Assembly: GCA_902762615.1 (NCBI GenBank)
Contig: CACWOX010000001.1
Span: 124,001 to 188,000, forward strand
DNA: 64,000 nucleotides
Source of the DNA: an uncultured Ruminococcus sp.
Lineage (GTDB): Bacteria; Bacillota; Clostridia; Oscillospirales; Acutalibacteraceae
Reading direction: 5' to 3'
How positions within the stretch are numbered: position 1 is the first letter of the stretch; each line of letters begins with the position of its first letter. The notes beneath the pieces were generated by a model, which had not been told where the DNA came from, did no database searches, and saw only the letters and a list, made by a program, of their open reading frames with translations. This document shows positions 51,880 to 60,474 of this stretch, in pieces. The position numbers and the translations under genes are program-made.

Positions 51880-53181
51880 TTAACCAATCTTCACCGTTGC
51901 AGTGGCGGAATTGACCGTATTGCCTGCGCTGTCGGTGATCTTGCAGTAGATCTGAATGCCGTTCCATGTGGCGTTGGGAGTGACTGTCTCGGTGCGTCCG
52001 ATACGTCCCTTCCACTCGCTGAATGATTTCTGTCCCTTCTTCTTGAAATACCACTGGTACTTCAATCTGCTACCGCTGGCTTTCACAGAGAAGGTGACCG
52101 ATTCACCGAGCTTAACGCTTTGGCTCTTGGGCTGGGAGGTGATTTCTATAGCGGGTTTGACGGTGACAGTCGCTTTGTCGGAGGCAACAGAATTGCCTTT
52201 GCTGTCGGTAATCTTGCAGTAAATCTGAATGCCGTCCCATGTGGCGTTGGGGGTGACTGTCTCGGTGCGTCCGATACGACCCTTCCACTCGCTGAATGAA
52301 GTCTGACCCTTCTTCTTGAAATACCACTGGTACTTCAATCCGCTGCCGCTGGCTTTCACGGAGAAGGTGACCGATTCACCGAGCCTGATGCTCTGGCTCT
52401 TGGGCTGGGCGGTGATATTGACAGACAGACAATTGAGATTCAGCGTATTTCCTACGGTAAGGGGAAATCTCGCTGTTTCCCAGTCGGCAGAAGACCCTGC
52501 ATAATTGACGGTTTCTATTGTATTGCGTCTGCCGCCAAAACCGTCGCCGTCAGGTCCTAAATCAAAATACACATAAAAGGCTTCTTTATCAACCAGCGGA
52601 TACAAAGTATAGATATTCAGTGTTTTTAATCCCCTACAGTCCGAAAAGGCACAACGCTCTATTTGTTTAACGGACGCGGGTATGGTGACTTCTGTCAAAC
52701 CGCTGCAATCGTAAAAAGCATACTCTGAAATATCTGTCACGGTGTTGGGAATCATTACCTTGCCTCTTTTACCCTGAGGGCACACCAGTAATATTGTCTT
52801 GCTCTTATTATACAGCATACCGTCCACAGAGGAATACTTAGTGTTGCCGCTGGCGACATTGATTTTTTCCAGTTTAACGCAGCCTGAGAATACATATTCA
52901 TCAATGCTCGTCACAGAATCCGGTATCGTTACGCTTTTCAGACCGGTGCAGTCTTCAAATGCCAATTCCCCAATGCCAGTGACGGTATCGGGGATTACCA
53001 CATCTCCGCCGCTGCCTTTATACTCGGTCAGCACGCCGTTCTTGATGATAAAATCACTTGCCGCCTGCATATGACTTGTCCCGACAGCCTTGGAAGCGCT
53101 GCTGCTCGCCGCGAGCGCTGTGCCGCCCGCTGAGAGGAAAAATGCCGCGGTCAATCCGACCGCAAGAATCTTCTTGATCAT
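51880..53181 (-). CDS. Secreted BspA-like LRR_5 protein with two Ig-like repeats
   Basis: 433 residues. The N-terminal MIKKILAVGLTAAFFLSAGGTALAA is a signal peptide. Residues ~45-235 are BspA/TpLRR-type leucine-rich repeats (units such as AFEDCTGLKSVTIPDSVTSI, AFYDCSGLTEVTIPASVKQI). Two Ig-like domains follow, each with ITAQPKSQS...LGESVTFSVKASGS.LKYQWYFKKKGQ.SFSEWKGRIGRT and nearly identical in protein and DNA. There is no LPXTG or SLH anchor, so it is secreted or held non-covalently. Surface adhesion is typical of the family. An in-frame TTG at 53191-53193 is a less likely start. Confidence 0.9.
   Translation of the reverse strand: MIKKILAVGLTAAFFLSAGGTALAASSSASKAVGTSHMQAASDFIIKNGVLTEYKGSGGDVVIPDTVTGIGELAFEDCTGLKSVTIPDSVTSIDEYVFSGCVKLEKINVASGNTKYSSVDGMLYNKSKTILLVCPQGKRGKVMIPNTVTDISEYAFYDCSGLTEVTIPASVKQIERCAFSDCRGLKTLNIYTLYPLVDKEAFYVYFDLGPDGDGFGGRRNTIETVNYAGSSADWETARFPLTVGNTLNLNCLSVNITAQPKSQSIRLGESVTFSVKASGSGLKYQWYFKKKGQTSFSEWKGRIGRTETVTPNATWDGIQIYCKITDSKGNSVASDKATVTVKPAIEITSQPKSQSVKLGESVTFSVKASGSRLKYQWYFKKKGQKSFSEWKGRIGRTETVTPNATWNGIQIYCKITDSAGNTVNSATATVKIG
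51886..52406. repeat. Two direct copies of an Ig-like domain coding unit
   Basis: About 250 bp each, roughly 51886-52137 and 52150-52406, differing at only a small fraction of positions. The near-identity suggests recent duplication or gene conversion. Confidence 0.85.
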
Positions 53182-53308
53182 TTTTTTGATCAACCCTTTC
53201 GTAAAAATATTATACTGCCGTTTGACGGCAATGAACTTACCCGTTCATTTATATAACGTTCCAAGATGGAAAAAAGTTTCATTACTATTTTAAAAAAAGC
53301 ATTAAAAC

Positions 53309-53342
53309 AGCCGAAGTTTGTACAAACGCACAGACTTCGGCT
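53309..53342 (-). terminator. Terminator after the GH2 operon
   Basis: Minus-strand AGCCGAAGT (rc of 53334-53342) pairs with ACTTCGGCT (rc of 53309-53317), followed by GTTTTAA. The T run is short. Confidence 0.65.
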
Positions 53343-53380
53343 ATATGAATTGTTGATATTCACAATAATATTTTTCTTGT

Positions 53381-53650
53381 TTATTCCTGCTGATCCGTTA
53401 TCTCATATTTAAGCAGATTGTCCACCGGCATGTATTTCCTGCCGCATATCGCGTAAACTCTGCCGCATATGCCGCATTTAACCAGAGGAAGATACACTTC
53501 CTCCCCCGAATCTCCGAGATGCTTTATCGAAATCCCGCGCGCTGCAAGATGTTCCTTGCAGCATTCCGGCAGCCGTTCCCGTCTCAGAAAGGTGCGGTGA
53601 ATGGCATATCCGCTGCCCGATGGGGAAAAAAATTCACTCAGACTGCTCAT
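53381..53650 (-). CDS. Small protein with paired CxxC motif, unknown
   Basis: 89 residues. KCGICGRVYAICGRKYMPVDNLLKYE has a zinc-knuckle-like CxxC plus a later Cys; two more cysteines lie in ECCKEH. It may bind zinc. It overlaps the preceding membrane-protein gene by 17 bp and is the last of the three-gene unit with the GH2 enzyme. No family recognised. Confidence 0.68.
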   Translation of the reverse strand: MSSLSEFFSPSGSGYAIHRTFLRRERLPECCKEHLAARGISIKHLGDSGEEVYLPLVKCGICGRVYAICGRKYMPVDNLLKYEITDQQE

Positions 53651-54134
53651 TTTCTTTTACCATACCCGCAAGCTCGGTATATAGGGCATAAAGCTCGGTA
53701 TTCTCAAACCCCGAAACGCCCTGCGGCAGCTCCTCCGAAAAAATCCTTACAGAGCGAAAGGGGAGCTTTACGGTCATTATGTAGCCGTTTCCAATGGCGT
53801 CATTGGTGAGCGTATCGCGGGTGTAGCTGACGTTCCTGACGTCCTTGCTGTCGAATATCACGCTTCGCCCGCCGAAGGTGAGCCGCACTCTGCCGCTCTC
53901 GGCAAATTCAGCTTTTCCCTCCTGTCCGGCTGCCGCGGACCTGCGGCGGGACATGTACACCACTCCGCAGACCAGAAAGGCAATCGGCACAGCTACCGTG
54001 ATAAAAATGCTGTCGCCGTAGGTTCGGGCAATCGCCGACGAAATCAGCCAGCCCGCCAGAAAGAGCAGTATGCATATGACAATGCCGATAATCTCGCTGT
54101 CCTTGTTTTTGCATTTGAAGGTGATTCTTTTCAA
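53634..54134 (-). CDS. Two-pass membrane protein with C-terminal PH-like region, unknown
   Basis: 166 residues from TTG 54132-54134, chosen because GGAGG lies nine bases upstream; upstream in-frame codons lack a site. Two hydrophobic segments (about 15-35 and 41-60) are followed by a soluble domain with strands RVRLTFGGRSVIFDSKDVRNVSYTRD, GNGYIMTVKLPF and a final helix, reminiscent of a bacterial PH/YdbS-type domain though not clearly one. Its start is 4 bp after the GH2 stop, so translation is coupled. Confidence 0.7.
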   Translation of the reverse strand: MKRITFKCKNKDSEIIGIVICILLFLAGWLISSAIARTYGDSIFITVAVPIAFLVCGVVYMSRRRSAAAGQEGKAEFAESGRVRLTFGGRSVIFDSKDVRNVSYTRDTLTNDAIGNGYIMTVKLPFRSVRIFSEELPQGVSGFENTELYALYTELAGMVKENEQSE

Positions 54135-54138
54135 ATTA

Positions 54139-56556
54139 TCATTCCTCCGGCGGCTGTTCCTCGGTCTTGGAGACATTCAGCTCCTTCGAGGTCTTGCGAA
54201 TCACGCTGAGCGGTATCTCAAATTCGCCCATCGACTGCGTTGTCACCTTGACGTTTGCCTGCTTTCTGCCGCCCTTCGTGCGCAGATAGAAGGCAGCGCC
54301 GCCGCCGATGAGCGGAATCACATCAGGGCCCATCACTTCGAGTGCGCCGTCGCAGGTGACGCTGAGACAGTCGTTGAAGTAGCTGATGCGGTTGTCGTTG
54401 GAATCAACCGCTACTATCTCTATTCTGGCAACGTCGTAGGTCTCGCCGTGAACCAGCTTGCTGCTGCTGACATTGACCTTGAATTTGGTCTTGGTCACGG
54501 GCGCTTTCACAACCGTCGCGGCAACCTGCCCGTTGATAACGCCCTCAAATCTGAATTCCGTTCTGACCGAACGCGTCACGGCATATTCTCTGTAGAGCCG
54601 GACAACCTCTTCCTCAGAGATCTTCTGATTCTTGGAGGAGAAGAGCGACATAAAGCCCTCCTTGACGGGCTGCTGTGCGCCGTCGTCGCTCAGTTCGCTG
54701 ATGGCTCGGCGGACATCCTGCGCCTTTTTATTGTCCAAGCCCTCTTTGCTCTGGAGCTTGTCGCCGATCAGATCGTCAATGAGAATCGGCGGGTGAGGCA
54801 TATGGGGATATCTTCTGCGGTCGGGAAAGAATTCCGCCACAAGCTCGTTGTTTTTATAAAGGCGCACACTGTCGCAGTTGGTGAAGGCATAGACATTGCC
54901 TATCACGCCGAAGCGGTGCTCCCCCGGCATCATGGAAGAGGAAATCTCCAGCACGGTACGGGAGTTGCTCTGGCTGGAATACACTGCCGCGGCAAGCTTC
55001 GGGATTCTGTTGAGGTCGCATATGCCGAAGCTGCACACGCCGTCATTGCCGCCGAAGCTGACGTGCGTGTTGTAATCGCAGAGGACCCAGCCGAAGGTGC
55101 CGATGACGCCCTTGCTGCCGTAAGCCGCGTCGAGCATGCGTGCGTGGCTGAGAGCCTGTTCCAGAAGCTCGCGTTCGCTGCCGAAACTCCGTGCGGGATA
55201 GAGCGAACCGGTGTGTTCGGTTATCATTACGGGAGAATTGCCGGGTGAAATGGCTGCCGTATCATAGACAAAGCTGTCGCTGAGACTGCGCTTTTCGCAG
55301 TCATTGTAGGCGTAGACCTCTTCAAGAGACTCGCCGCCTTTGAAGGATCTCACGCCGTAAAGCGGTCTTGAATTGTCCAGCGATTTGATCAGGTCACAGA
55401 CCTTTCGTGTGAGCAGCGGAATATCCTTGCTGTCGTCTGTACGCGTACCCCACATGACAATGCTGGGAGCGTTTCTGTGCTCGGTCACGGTTTCACGCAC
55501 ATTTTGAGTCAGCGTCTCGAACCAGTCGCCGCCCTTGGCGTATTGATAGCCCGGCATATCCCAGATGATCATAAGACCTATCTCGCTGCAACGCTCGACA
55601 AAGTACCGGCTCTGCGGATAACGGGCGCACCGGACGGCATTGAAGCCAAGCGACTTGATGAGATCGGCGTCGGCACGCTGTGCGGAGGCAGGCATTGCGA
55701 AGCCCTCATAGGCGTAATTCTGCATGCGGTTAATGCCGATGAGCTTCACACGCTTGCCGTTGAGATAGAATCCCTGCGGATCGACCCTGACCTGACGGAA
55801 GCCAATGGTGTAATCCAGCTCGTCGCCGCTCGAGAGGGACACCTTCAAGGTGTAGAGCTTCGGATTTTCGGGGGTCCACGGTATGACATCGGCGGAGACC
55901 GTCCACGAAACATGATAATTCGGCTGCTCGGCGCGGTACTGGCAGACTCCGAGGCGCTGCGTGCCGTCATAAAGCGCGAAGGTCAGCTTGCGTTCGCCTT
56001 CGCCGCCGATTTCTCCGGTGATGTCCAGCTTCCAGCCCTTTTCGGTCAGCATGGGGTTGATAAACGTGTCCTTGATATAGAGCTGGGGAACGCCCTCAAT
56101 CCAGACGTCGCGGTAAATACCGCCGTAGCTCAGAAAGTCAACCGGCGCTCCGTATGGCGGAGTGTCAGCGCGTTCGGTAGAATCCACGATGACGGTGAGC
56201 TTATTCTCGCTGTCGGTCAGCAGATCGGTTATATCCTCGCTGAAGCCCGTGAATCCGCCCTTGTGGGCAAATGCCGCCTTTTCGTTGACAAATACGGCAG
56301 CGCAGCTCATAACGCCGTCAAAGTGGAGAATAATCCTCTTGCCCTCCATCTCGTCCGGAATAACAAAGAGCTTGCTGTACTGCACGATCTTGCTCTCGTC
56401 CTCACCCGTGAAATAGCTGTATTTGGATGTGCCGCTGTTGTGAGGCACGTCCACCGGGCGAATGGAAGTGTCAAAATTTTCATTCTTGCTCTTTTTCGGG
56501 GAATAATCAGGGGTATATCTCCACCCGTAGTTCAATCCTGTCTTGAATCTTAGCAT
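54139..56556 (-). CDS. Glycoside hydrolase family 2 protein with altered catalytic residues
   Basis: 805 residues. GH2 plan: sugar-binding jelly roll (1-160, KIVQYSKLFVIPDE...SYGGIYRDVWIEGV), Ig-like domain, and TIM barrel from ~265 (GKRVKLIGINRMQN...IKSLGFNAVRCARYPQSRYFVERCSEIGLMIIWD). The nucleophile glutamate is present in VMITEHTG (Glu447). The acid/base site, normally WGxRxNES, here reads WGTRTDDSKD (residues 369-377), so the Asn-Glu pair is Asp-Asp. The C-terminal 200 residues hold a linker and an Ig-like domain. No signal peptide. It heads a unit with two unknown proteins. Confidence 0.88.
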   Translation of the reverse strand: MLRFKTGLNYGWRYTPDYSPKKSKNENFDTSIRPVDVPHNSGTSKYSYFTGEDESKIVQYSKLFVIPDEMEGKRIILHFDGVMSCAAVFVNEKAAFAHKGGFTGFSEDITDLLTDSENKLTVIVDSTERADTPPYGAPVDFLSYGGIYRDVWIEGVPQLYIKDTFINPMLTEKGWKLDITGEIGGEGERKLTFALYDGTQRLGVCQYRAEQPNYHVSWTVSADVIPWTPENPKLYTLKVSLSSGDELDYTIGFRQVRVDPQGFYLNGKRVKLIGINRMQNYAYEGFAMPASAQRADADLIKSLGFNAVRCARYPQSRYFVERCSEIGLMIIWDMPGYQYAKGGDWFETLTQNVRETVTEHRNAPSIVMWGTRTDDSKDIPLLTRKVCDLIKSLDNSRPLYGVRSFKGGESLEEVYAYNDCEKRSLSDSFVYDTAAISPGNSPVMITEHTGSLYPARSFGSERELLEQALSHARMLDAAYGSKGVIGTFGWVLCDYNTHVSFGGNDGVCSFGICDLNRIPKLAAAVYSSQSNSRTVLEISSSMMPGEHRFGVIGNVYAFTNCDSVRLYKNNELVAEFFPDRRRYPHMPHPPILIDDLIGDKLQSKEGLDNKKAQDVRRAISELSDDGAQQPVKEGFMSLFSSKNQKISEEEVVRLYREYAVTRSVRTEFRFEGVINGQVAATVVKAPVTKTKFKVNVSSSKLVHGETYDVARIEIVAVDSNDNRISYFNDCLSVTCDGALEVMGPDVIPLIGGGAAFYLRTKGGRKQANVKVTTQSMGEFEIPLSVIRKTSKELNVSKTEEQPPEE

Positions 56557-56591
56557 AATATCCTCCCTATCATAAAAGTAACAGACTACAC

Positions 56592-56640
56592 AAAAAACGC
56601 CGATATTCCCGCCCGAATGAGCACGAGTCTGTCGGCGTTC
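56592..56640 (-). terminator. Terminator after pyrE
   Basis: Minus-strand AACGCCGA pairs with TCGGCGTT around a long loop, followed by TTTTG. It separates pyrE from the GH2 unit. Confidence 0.8.
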
Positions 56641-56649
56641 CCGTAACGA

Positions 56650-57321
56650 TTATTTTACGCAGTACTGCTCCATATAGGCTTCCATTTTAGCCTTCATCTC
56701 ATCGTCAATGTACACCTTGCCGTCCACGGGATTGTTGTGGAGAATATCAATGATTTCCTTTACCGTGACGATAGGATATGTGACAATACCGAATTCCTCA
56801 TAGACTTCCTGAATAGCGGTCTTTTCTCCCTTGCCCTTTTCCATGCGGTCCACCGAAATGACCATTCCTGCAATTTCTATGTCAGCCGCGGCTTTGAGCA
56901 CGGGCAGCGTCTCGCGGATTGCCGTACCTGCCGTGATGACGTCCTCCACGATAAGCACGCGGTCGCCGTCCCTGAGCTTGTAGCCCACCATGGAACCGCC
57001 TTCGCCGTGATCCTTGACCTCTTTGCGGTTGAAGCAGTAGTTGATATCGCGGTCAAAAAGATTGTTCATGGAAATGCCAGCCGCCACGGCAAGCGGAATT
57101 CCCTTGTATGCCGGACCGAAAAGCGCGTCAATTCTTCCCTCGACATGCTCCTGAATATTGCGTGCGTAATATTCGCCCAGCTTGGCAGCCTGTGCGCCTG
57201 TCTTGTAATTGCCTGTATTGACGAAATACGGGGTCTTTCTGCCGCTCTTGGTAGTGAAGTCGCCGAAAAGCAGAACGCCGGAACGCACCATAAATTTAAC
57301 AAAATCCTCTTTATATGACAT
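56650..57321 (-). CDS. pyrE: Orotate phosphoribosyltransferase
   Basis: 223 residues. Joins orotate to PRPP in pyrimidine synthesis. LLFGDFTTKSGRKTPYFVNTGNYKTG, FGPAYKGIPLAVAAGISM, CFNRKEVKDHGEGG and the PRPP-binding VLIVEDVITAGTAIRE are diagnostic. GGAGG lies before the ATG. It is monocistronic here; other pyr genes are not in the window. Confidence 0.96.
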   Translation of the reverse strand: MSYKEDFVKFMVRSGVLLFGDFTTKSGRKTPYFVNTGNYKTGAQAAKLGEYYARNIQEHVEGRIDALFGPAYKGIPLAVAAGISMNNLFDRDINYCFNRKEVKDHGEGGSMVGYKLRDGDRVLIVEDVITAGTAIRETLPVLKAAADIEIAGMVISVDRMEKGKGEKTAIQEVYEEFGIVTYPIVTVKEIIDILHNNPVDGKVYIDDEMKAKMEAYMEQYCVK

Positions 57322-57471
57322 TTTAAATATACCTCCGATGGTAAAAATTTATATACTTAATTATTATAACATCAAAGGCGCTTTATTGCAAGTATAATTT
57401 GTAAAAGAAAAAACAGGCGGTCCAACAGCCCCGACAAAAATATTTTTTTACAATCGCCGGTATAAAAAATA

Positions 57472-57500
57472 TTGCTTTGGACAGCTTGCCGTTGTATAAT
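57472..57500 (+). promoter_or_regulatory. Promoter for nadE
   Basis: TTGCTT (57472-57477), 17 bp, TATAAT (57495-57500), 36 bp before the ATG at 57536. Confidence 0.78.
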
Positions 57501-57535
57501 AATAGCAACAACTTTGACATTGAGGAATGAAGCAT

Positions 57536-59446
57536 ATGAAGGACGGATTTATCAAGACAGCGGCAGGCGTGCCGGAAATCGCTCTGGGCGACTGCTCCGC
57601 CAACGCCGAAAGAATCATATCAATGGCGCGCGACATGAGCGACAAAGGGGTTAAGCTGGCGGTATTCACCGAGCTGGGAATTACCGGCTACACCCTTGAG
57701 GACTTGTTTTTACAGCAGACGCTTCTGAACGCTGCGGAAAATGCGCTTGTACGCATAATCAAAGAAACCGCGCAACTCGATATGCTGATCGCCGTCGGCG
57801 TTCCCGTGCCGGTGGGGTGCTCGCTCTACAACTGCGCGGCTTTCATCAACAAGGGAAAGCTCCTGGGACTTGTTCCCAAAACCCACATTCCCACCTACTC
57901 GGAATTTTACGAGGGCAGACGTTTTTCCGCTTCGCCGGAGAAGGGATTTTTCATCGAATACGCGGGACAAAGGGTTTACCTCGGACAGGGATTCTTCCGC
58001 TGCGCCGAGCTGCCGGAACTGATAGTCGGCGCGGAAATCTGCGAGGACGCGTGGGTGCCTTCTCCCCCTTCTGTCGGGCTTGCACAGGCGGGCGCCAATG
58101 TGATATGCAACCTTTCCTGCTCCAATGAGCTGATCGGCAAGTCGGAATACCGCCGTTCCATCATCAAGGGGCTTTCCGGAAGTCTGGTCTGCGCATATGT
58201 CTATTGCAGTGCGGGCGACGGGGAATCCACCACCGACCTTGTATTTTCGGGACACTGCATGATATGCGAGAACGCCTCCATGCTCGCCCGACAGCGCTGG
58301 AACACAGGCAGCTTTGTCTCCGCCGACATAGACATCCAGCGCATAAACGCAGACCGCCGCAGAATGTCCACCTTCACAGCCGTTCCGTCTGAAAAGTATC
58401 CATTCATCGCGGAATTCAGTCTTGCTGTCACCGAGACAGCGCTGGAACGCAGGTTTTCCCCAACGCCCTTCGTTCCGTCGGACAAAGCCAATCTTGAAGA
58501 GCGATGCCGCGAAATCATCCACATTCAGAGCGCCGGATTGCAGCGCCGTTTAAAGGGGGCGCACGCGGATCACGCCGTTATCGGGCTTTCCGGAGGTCTG
58601 GATTCCACCCTTGCCTGCCTCGTCACGGCGGACGCCTTCAAAAGCCTCGGTCTGCCGCCCGAAAACATCATCGCCCTGACAATGCCCTGCTTCGGCACCA
58701 CCTCCCGCACCAAATCCAACGCCCAGAAGATGGCGGAGGCGATCGGCACTTCCTTCAAGGAAGTGGATATTCACGCCGCCGTGCAGCAGCATTTTTCCGA
58801 CATAGGACACGACGGCGTAACCACCGACGTGACATACGAAAATTCACAGGCGCGCATGAGGACGCTGATTCTGATGAACACCGCCAACAAATGCGGCGGT
58901 CTGGTCGTCGGCACCGGCGACCTCTCGGAGCTGGCTCTCGGCTGGGCAACCTACAACGGCGACCACATGTCGATGTACGGCGTCAACGCGGGCGTTCCCA
59001 AGACGCTTGTGCGCTACCTTGTGGGCTACTTCGCGTCGGTTTCGGATGAGCCGCTCCAATCGGTGCTTTACGACGTGCTTGATACCCCCGTAAGTCCCGA
59101 ACTTCTTCCCCCCGAGGAGAACGGCGACATCGCCCAGCGCACCGAGGATATTGTCGGTCCCTACGAGCTGCACGATTTCTTTATGTATTATATGATGCGC
59201 TGCGGCTTTGCTCCCCACAAAATTTACCGCATAGCCCTTCCGACATTCGAGGAAAAATATTCCCCTGCAATCATCAAAAAGTGGCTGGTGAATTTCGTGC
59301 GCCGCTTCTTTACCCAGCAATTCAAGCGCAGCTGTCTGCCCGACGGTCCCAAGGTGGGCAGCGTGGCGATTTCGCCCAGAGGCGACTGGCGCATGCCTTC
59401 CGACGCGCTGTATGCCGAATGGCTGCGGGACGCGGAGAGCGTGTGA
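57536..59446 (+). CDS. nadE: Glutamine-dependent NAD+ synthetase
   Basis: 636 residues. The N-terminal nitrilase-type glutaminase has the Glu-Lys-Cys triad in FTELGITGYTLEDLF, VPKTHIPTYSEFYEGR and GAEICEDAWVPSPP. The C-terminal synthetase begins at about residue 340 with the PP-loop GLSGGLDSTLA, followed by GTGDLSELALGWATYNGDHMSMYGVNAGVPKTLV. It makes NAD+ from deamido-NAD+ with ATP. The ATG at 57536 has GAGG ten bases upstream; the earlier ATG 57527 is too near. Confidence 0.96.
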   Translation: MKDGFIKTAAGVPEIALGDCSANAERIISMARDMSDKGVKLAVFTELGITGYTLEDLFLQQTLLNAAENALVRIIKETAQLDMLIAVGVPVPVGCSLYNCAAFINKGKLLGLVPKTHIPTYSEFYEGRRFSASPEKGFFIEYAGQRVYLGQGFFRCAELPELIVGAEICEDAWVPSPPSVGLAQAGANVICNLSCSNELIGKSEYRRSIIKGLSGSLVCAYVYCSAGDGESTTDLVFSGHCMICENASMLARQRWNTGSFVSADIDIQRINADRRRMSTFTAVPSEKYPFIAEFSLAVTETALERRFSPTPFVPSDKANLEERCREIIHIQSAGLQRRLKGAHADHAVIGLSGGLDSTLACLVTADAFKSLGLPPENIIALTMPCFGTTSRTKSNAQKMAEAIGTSFKEVDIHAAVQQHFSDIGHDGVTTDVTYENSQARMRTLILMNTANKCGGLVVGTGDLSELALGWATYNGDHMSMYGVNAGVPKTLVRYLVGYFASVSDEPLQSVLYDVLDTPVSPELLPPEENGDIAQRTEDIVGPYELHDFFMYYMMRCGFAPHKIYRIALPTFEEKYSPAIIKKWLVNFVRRFFTQQFKRSCLPDGPKVGSVAISPRGDWRMPSDALYAEWLRDAESV

Positions 59447-59534
59447 GGCTTTTCCAAAGCGTAAAATGAAATTTGAAAAAATTGAAAATAATGCAATAAT
59501 ACCGCCGTTTCGGGCAAAAATAATCTATATTATA

Positions 59535-59563
59535 TTGACAAATTCGGCGCTTTGTGATACAAT
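59535..59563 (+). promoter_or_regulatory. Promoter for the scaffold/GGGtGRT operon
   Basis: TTGACA (59535-59540), 17 bp, TACAAT (59558-59563), leaving a ~190 nt leader before the first gene. Confidence 0.88.
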
Positions 59564-59569
59564 ATCCTG

Positions 59570-59762
59570 CGGGAATAAAGTCCTCCCGTGGGAACTCCGG
59601 AACGCTCGTCAAGCCCGCTCCGTTCATGTTTATGGCGCGTAATGAAAGGAAGCTGATGACTCCTGCGAAACACTATGGCAGAAGCTGTCGGCTTCTTGTG
59701 TAAATCCGGAAAAACCACAGCGGATTACCGACTCAAAAACTTTACTAAGGAGGAAGACTTTT
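59570..59762 (+). promoter_or_regulatory. Structured 5' leader, class not identified
   Basis: Candidate stems: CGGGA/TCCCG (59570-59588), AGGA/TCCT (about 59648-59664), CTGC/GCAG (59663-59681), GAAGC/GCTTC (59681-59695) and AATCCG/CGGATT (59703-59726). The region between has GGAACTCCGGAACGCTCGTCAAGCC and AAACACTATGG, which look conserved-RNA-like rather than random. There is no T run near the end, so any control would act on translation or the element may be an independent RNA. I could not match it to a named riboswitch. Confidence 0.5.
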
Positions 59763-60455
59763 ATGGTCTATTCAAAAGAAGTAACAGAAATGTGTCCTGT
59801 CCATCAGGGCGTACACCATGGCGCTGCTCCCATTCCCGAAGAGGCAAAGTGGGTCAAGGCACGCGACGTCAAGGACATCTCGGGTTACACACACGGCATC
59901 GGCTGGTGCGCACCTCAGCAGGGCTGCTGCAAGCTCTCGCTCAACGTTAAGGAGGGCATCATTCAGGAAGCTCTCGTTGAGACAGTCGGCTGCTCCGGCA
60001 TGACGCATTCCGCAGCTATGGCAGCGGAGATCCTTCCCGGTCTCACCGTTATGGAAGCTCTCAACACCGACTTGGTGTGCGACGCTATCAACACCGCTAT
60101 GAGAGAGCTTTTCCTCCAGATCGTTTACGGTCGCACACAGAGCGCGTTCTCTGAGGACGGTCTTCAGATCGGCGCAGGTTTGGAAGACCTCGGCAAAGGT
60201 GCCAGATCCATGGTCGCCACCACATACGGCACACTCTCCAAGGGTCCCCGTTACCTCGAACTGACAGACGGCTACATCACCGACCTCGCACTCGACGAGG
60301 ACGACGAGATCATCGGCTACAAATATGTCAACTTTGGCAAGATGATGGACTTCATCAAGGCTGGCGACGACGCAAACACCGCCATCAAGAAGGCTTCCGG
60401 TCAGTACGGTCGTGTGGCTGACGCCGTCAGATTCATCGATCCGAGAAAAGAATAA
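59763..60455 (+). CDS. NifU/IscU-like iron-sulfur scaffold protein, diverged
   Basis: 230 residues. The core VETVGCSGMTHSAAMAAEILPGLTVMEALNTD aligns with the second cysteine site of NifU/IscU (FGCGSAIASSS...G.T..EAL). An extra cysteine cluster, WCAPQQGCCK, and a CPVHQGVHHG motif lie N-terminal. The third scaffold cysteine (in KxHCS) is not seen where expected. AAGGAGG precedes the ATG. The partner gene follows by 19 bp. It is the type of scaffold regularly annotated beside GGGtGRT proteins, presumed cytoplasmic. Confidence 0.8.
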   Translation: MVYSKEVTEMCPVHQGVHHGAAPIPEEAKWVKARDVKDISGYTHGIGWCAPQQGCCKLSLNVKEGIIQEALVETVGCSGMTHSAAMAAEILPGLTVMEALNTDLVCDAINTAMRELFLQIVYGRTQSAFSEDGLQIGAGLEDLGKGARSMVATTYGTLSKGPRYLELTDGYITDLALDEDDEIIGYKYVNFGKMMDFIKAGDDANTAIKKASGQYGRVADAVRFIDPRKE

Positions 60456-60474
60456 TCCGAGGAGGTAATGTATA

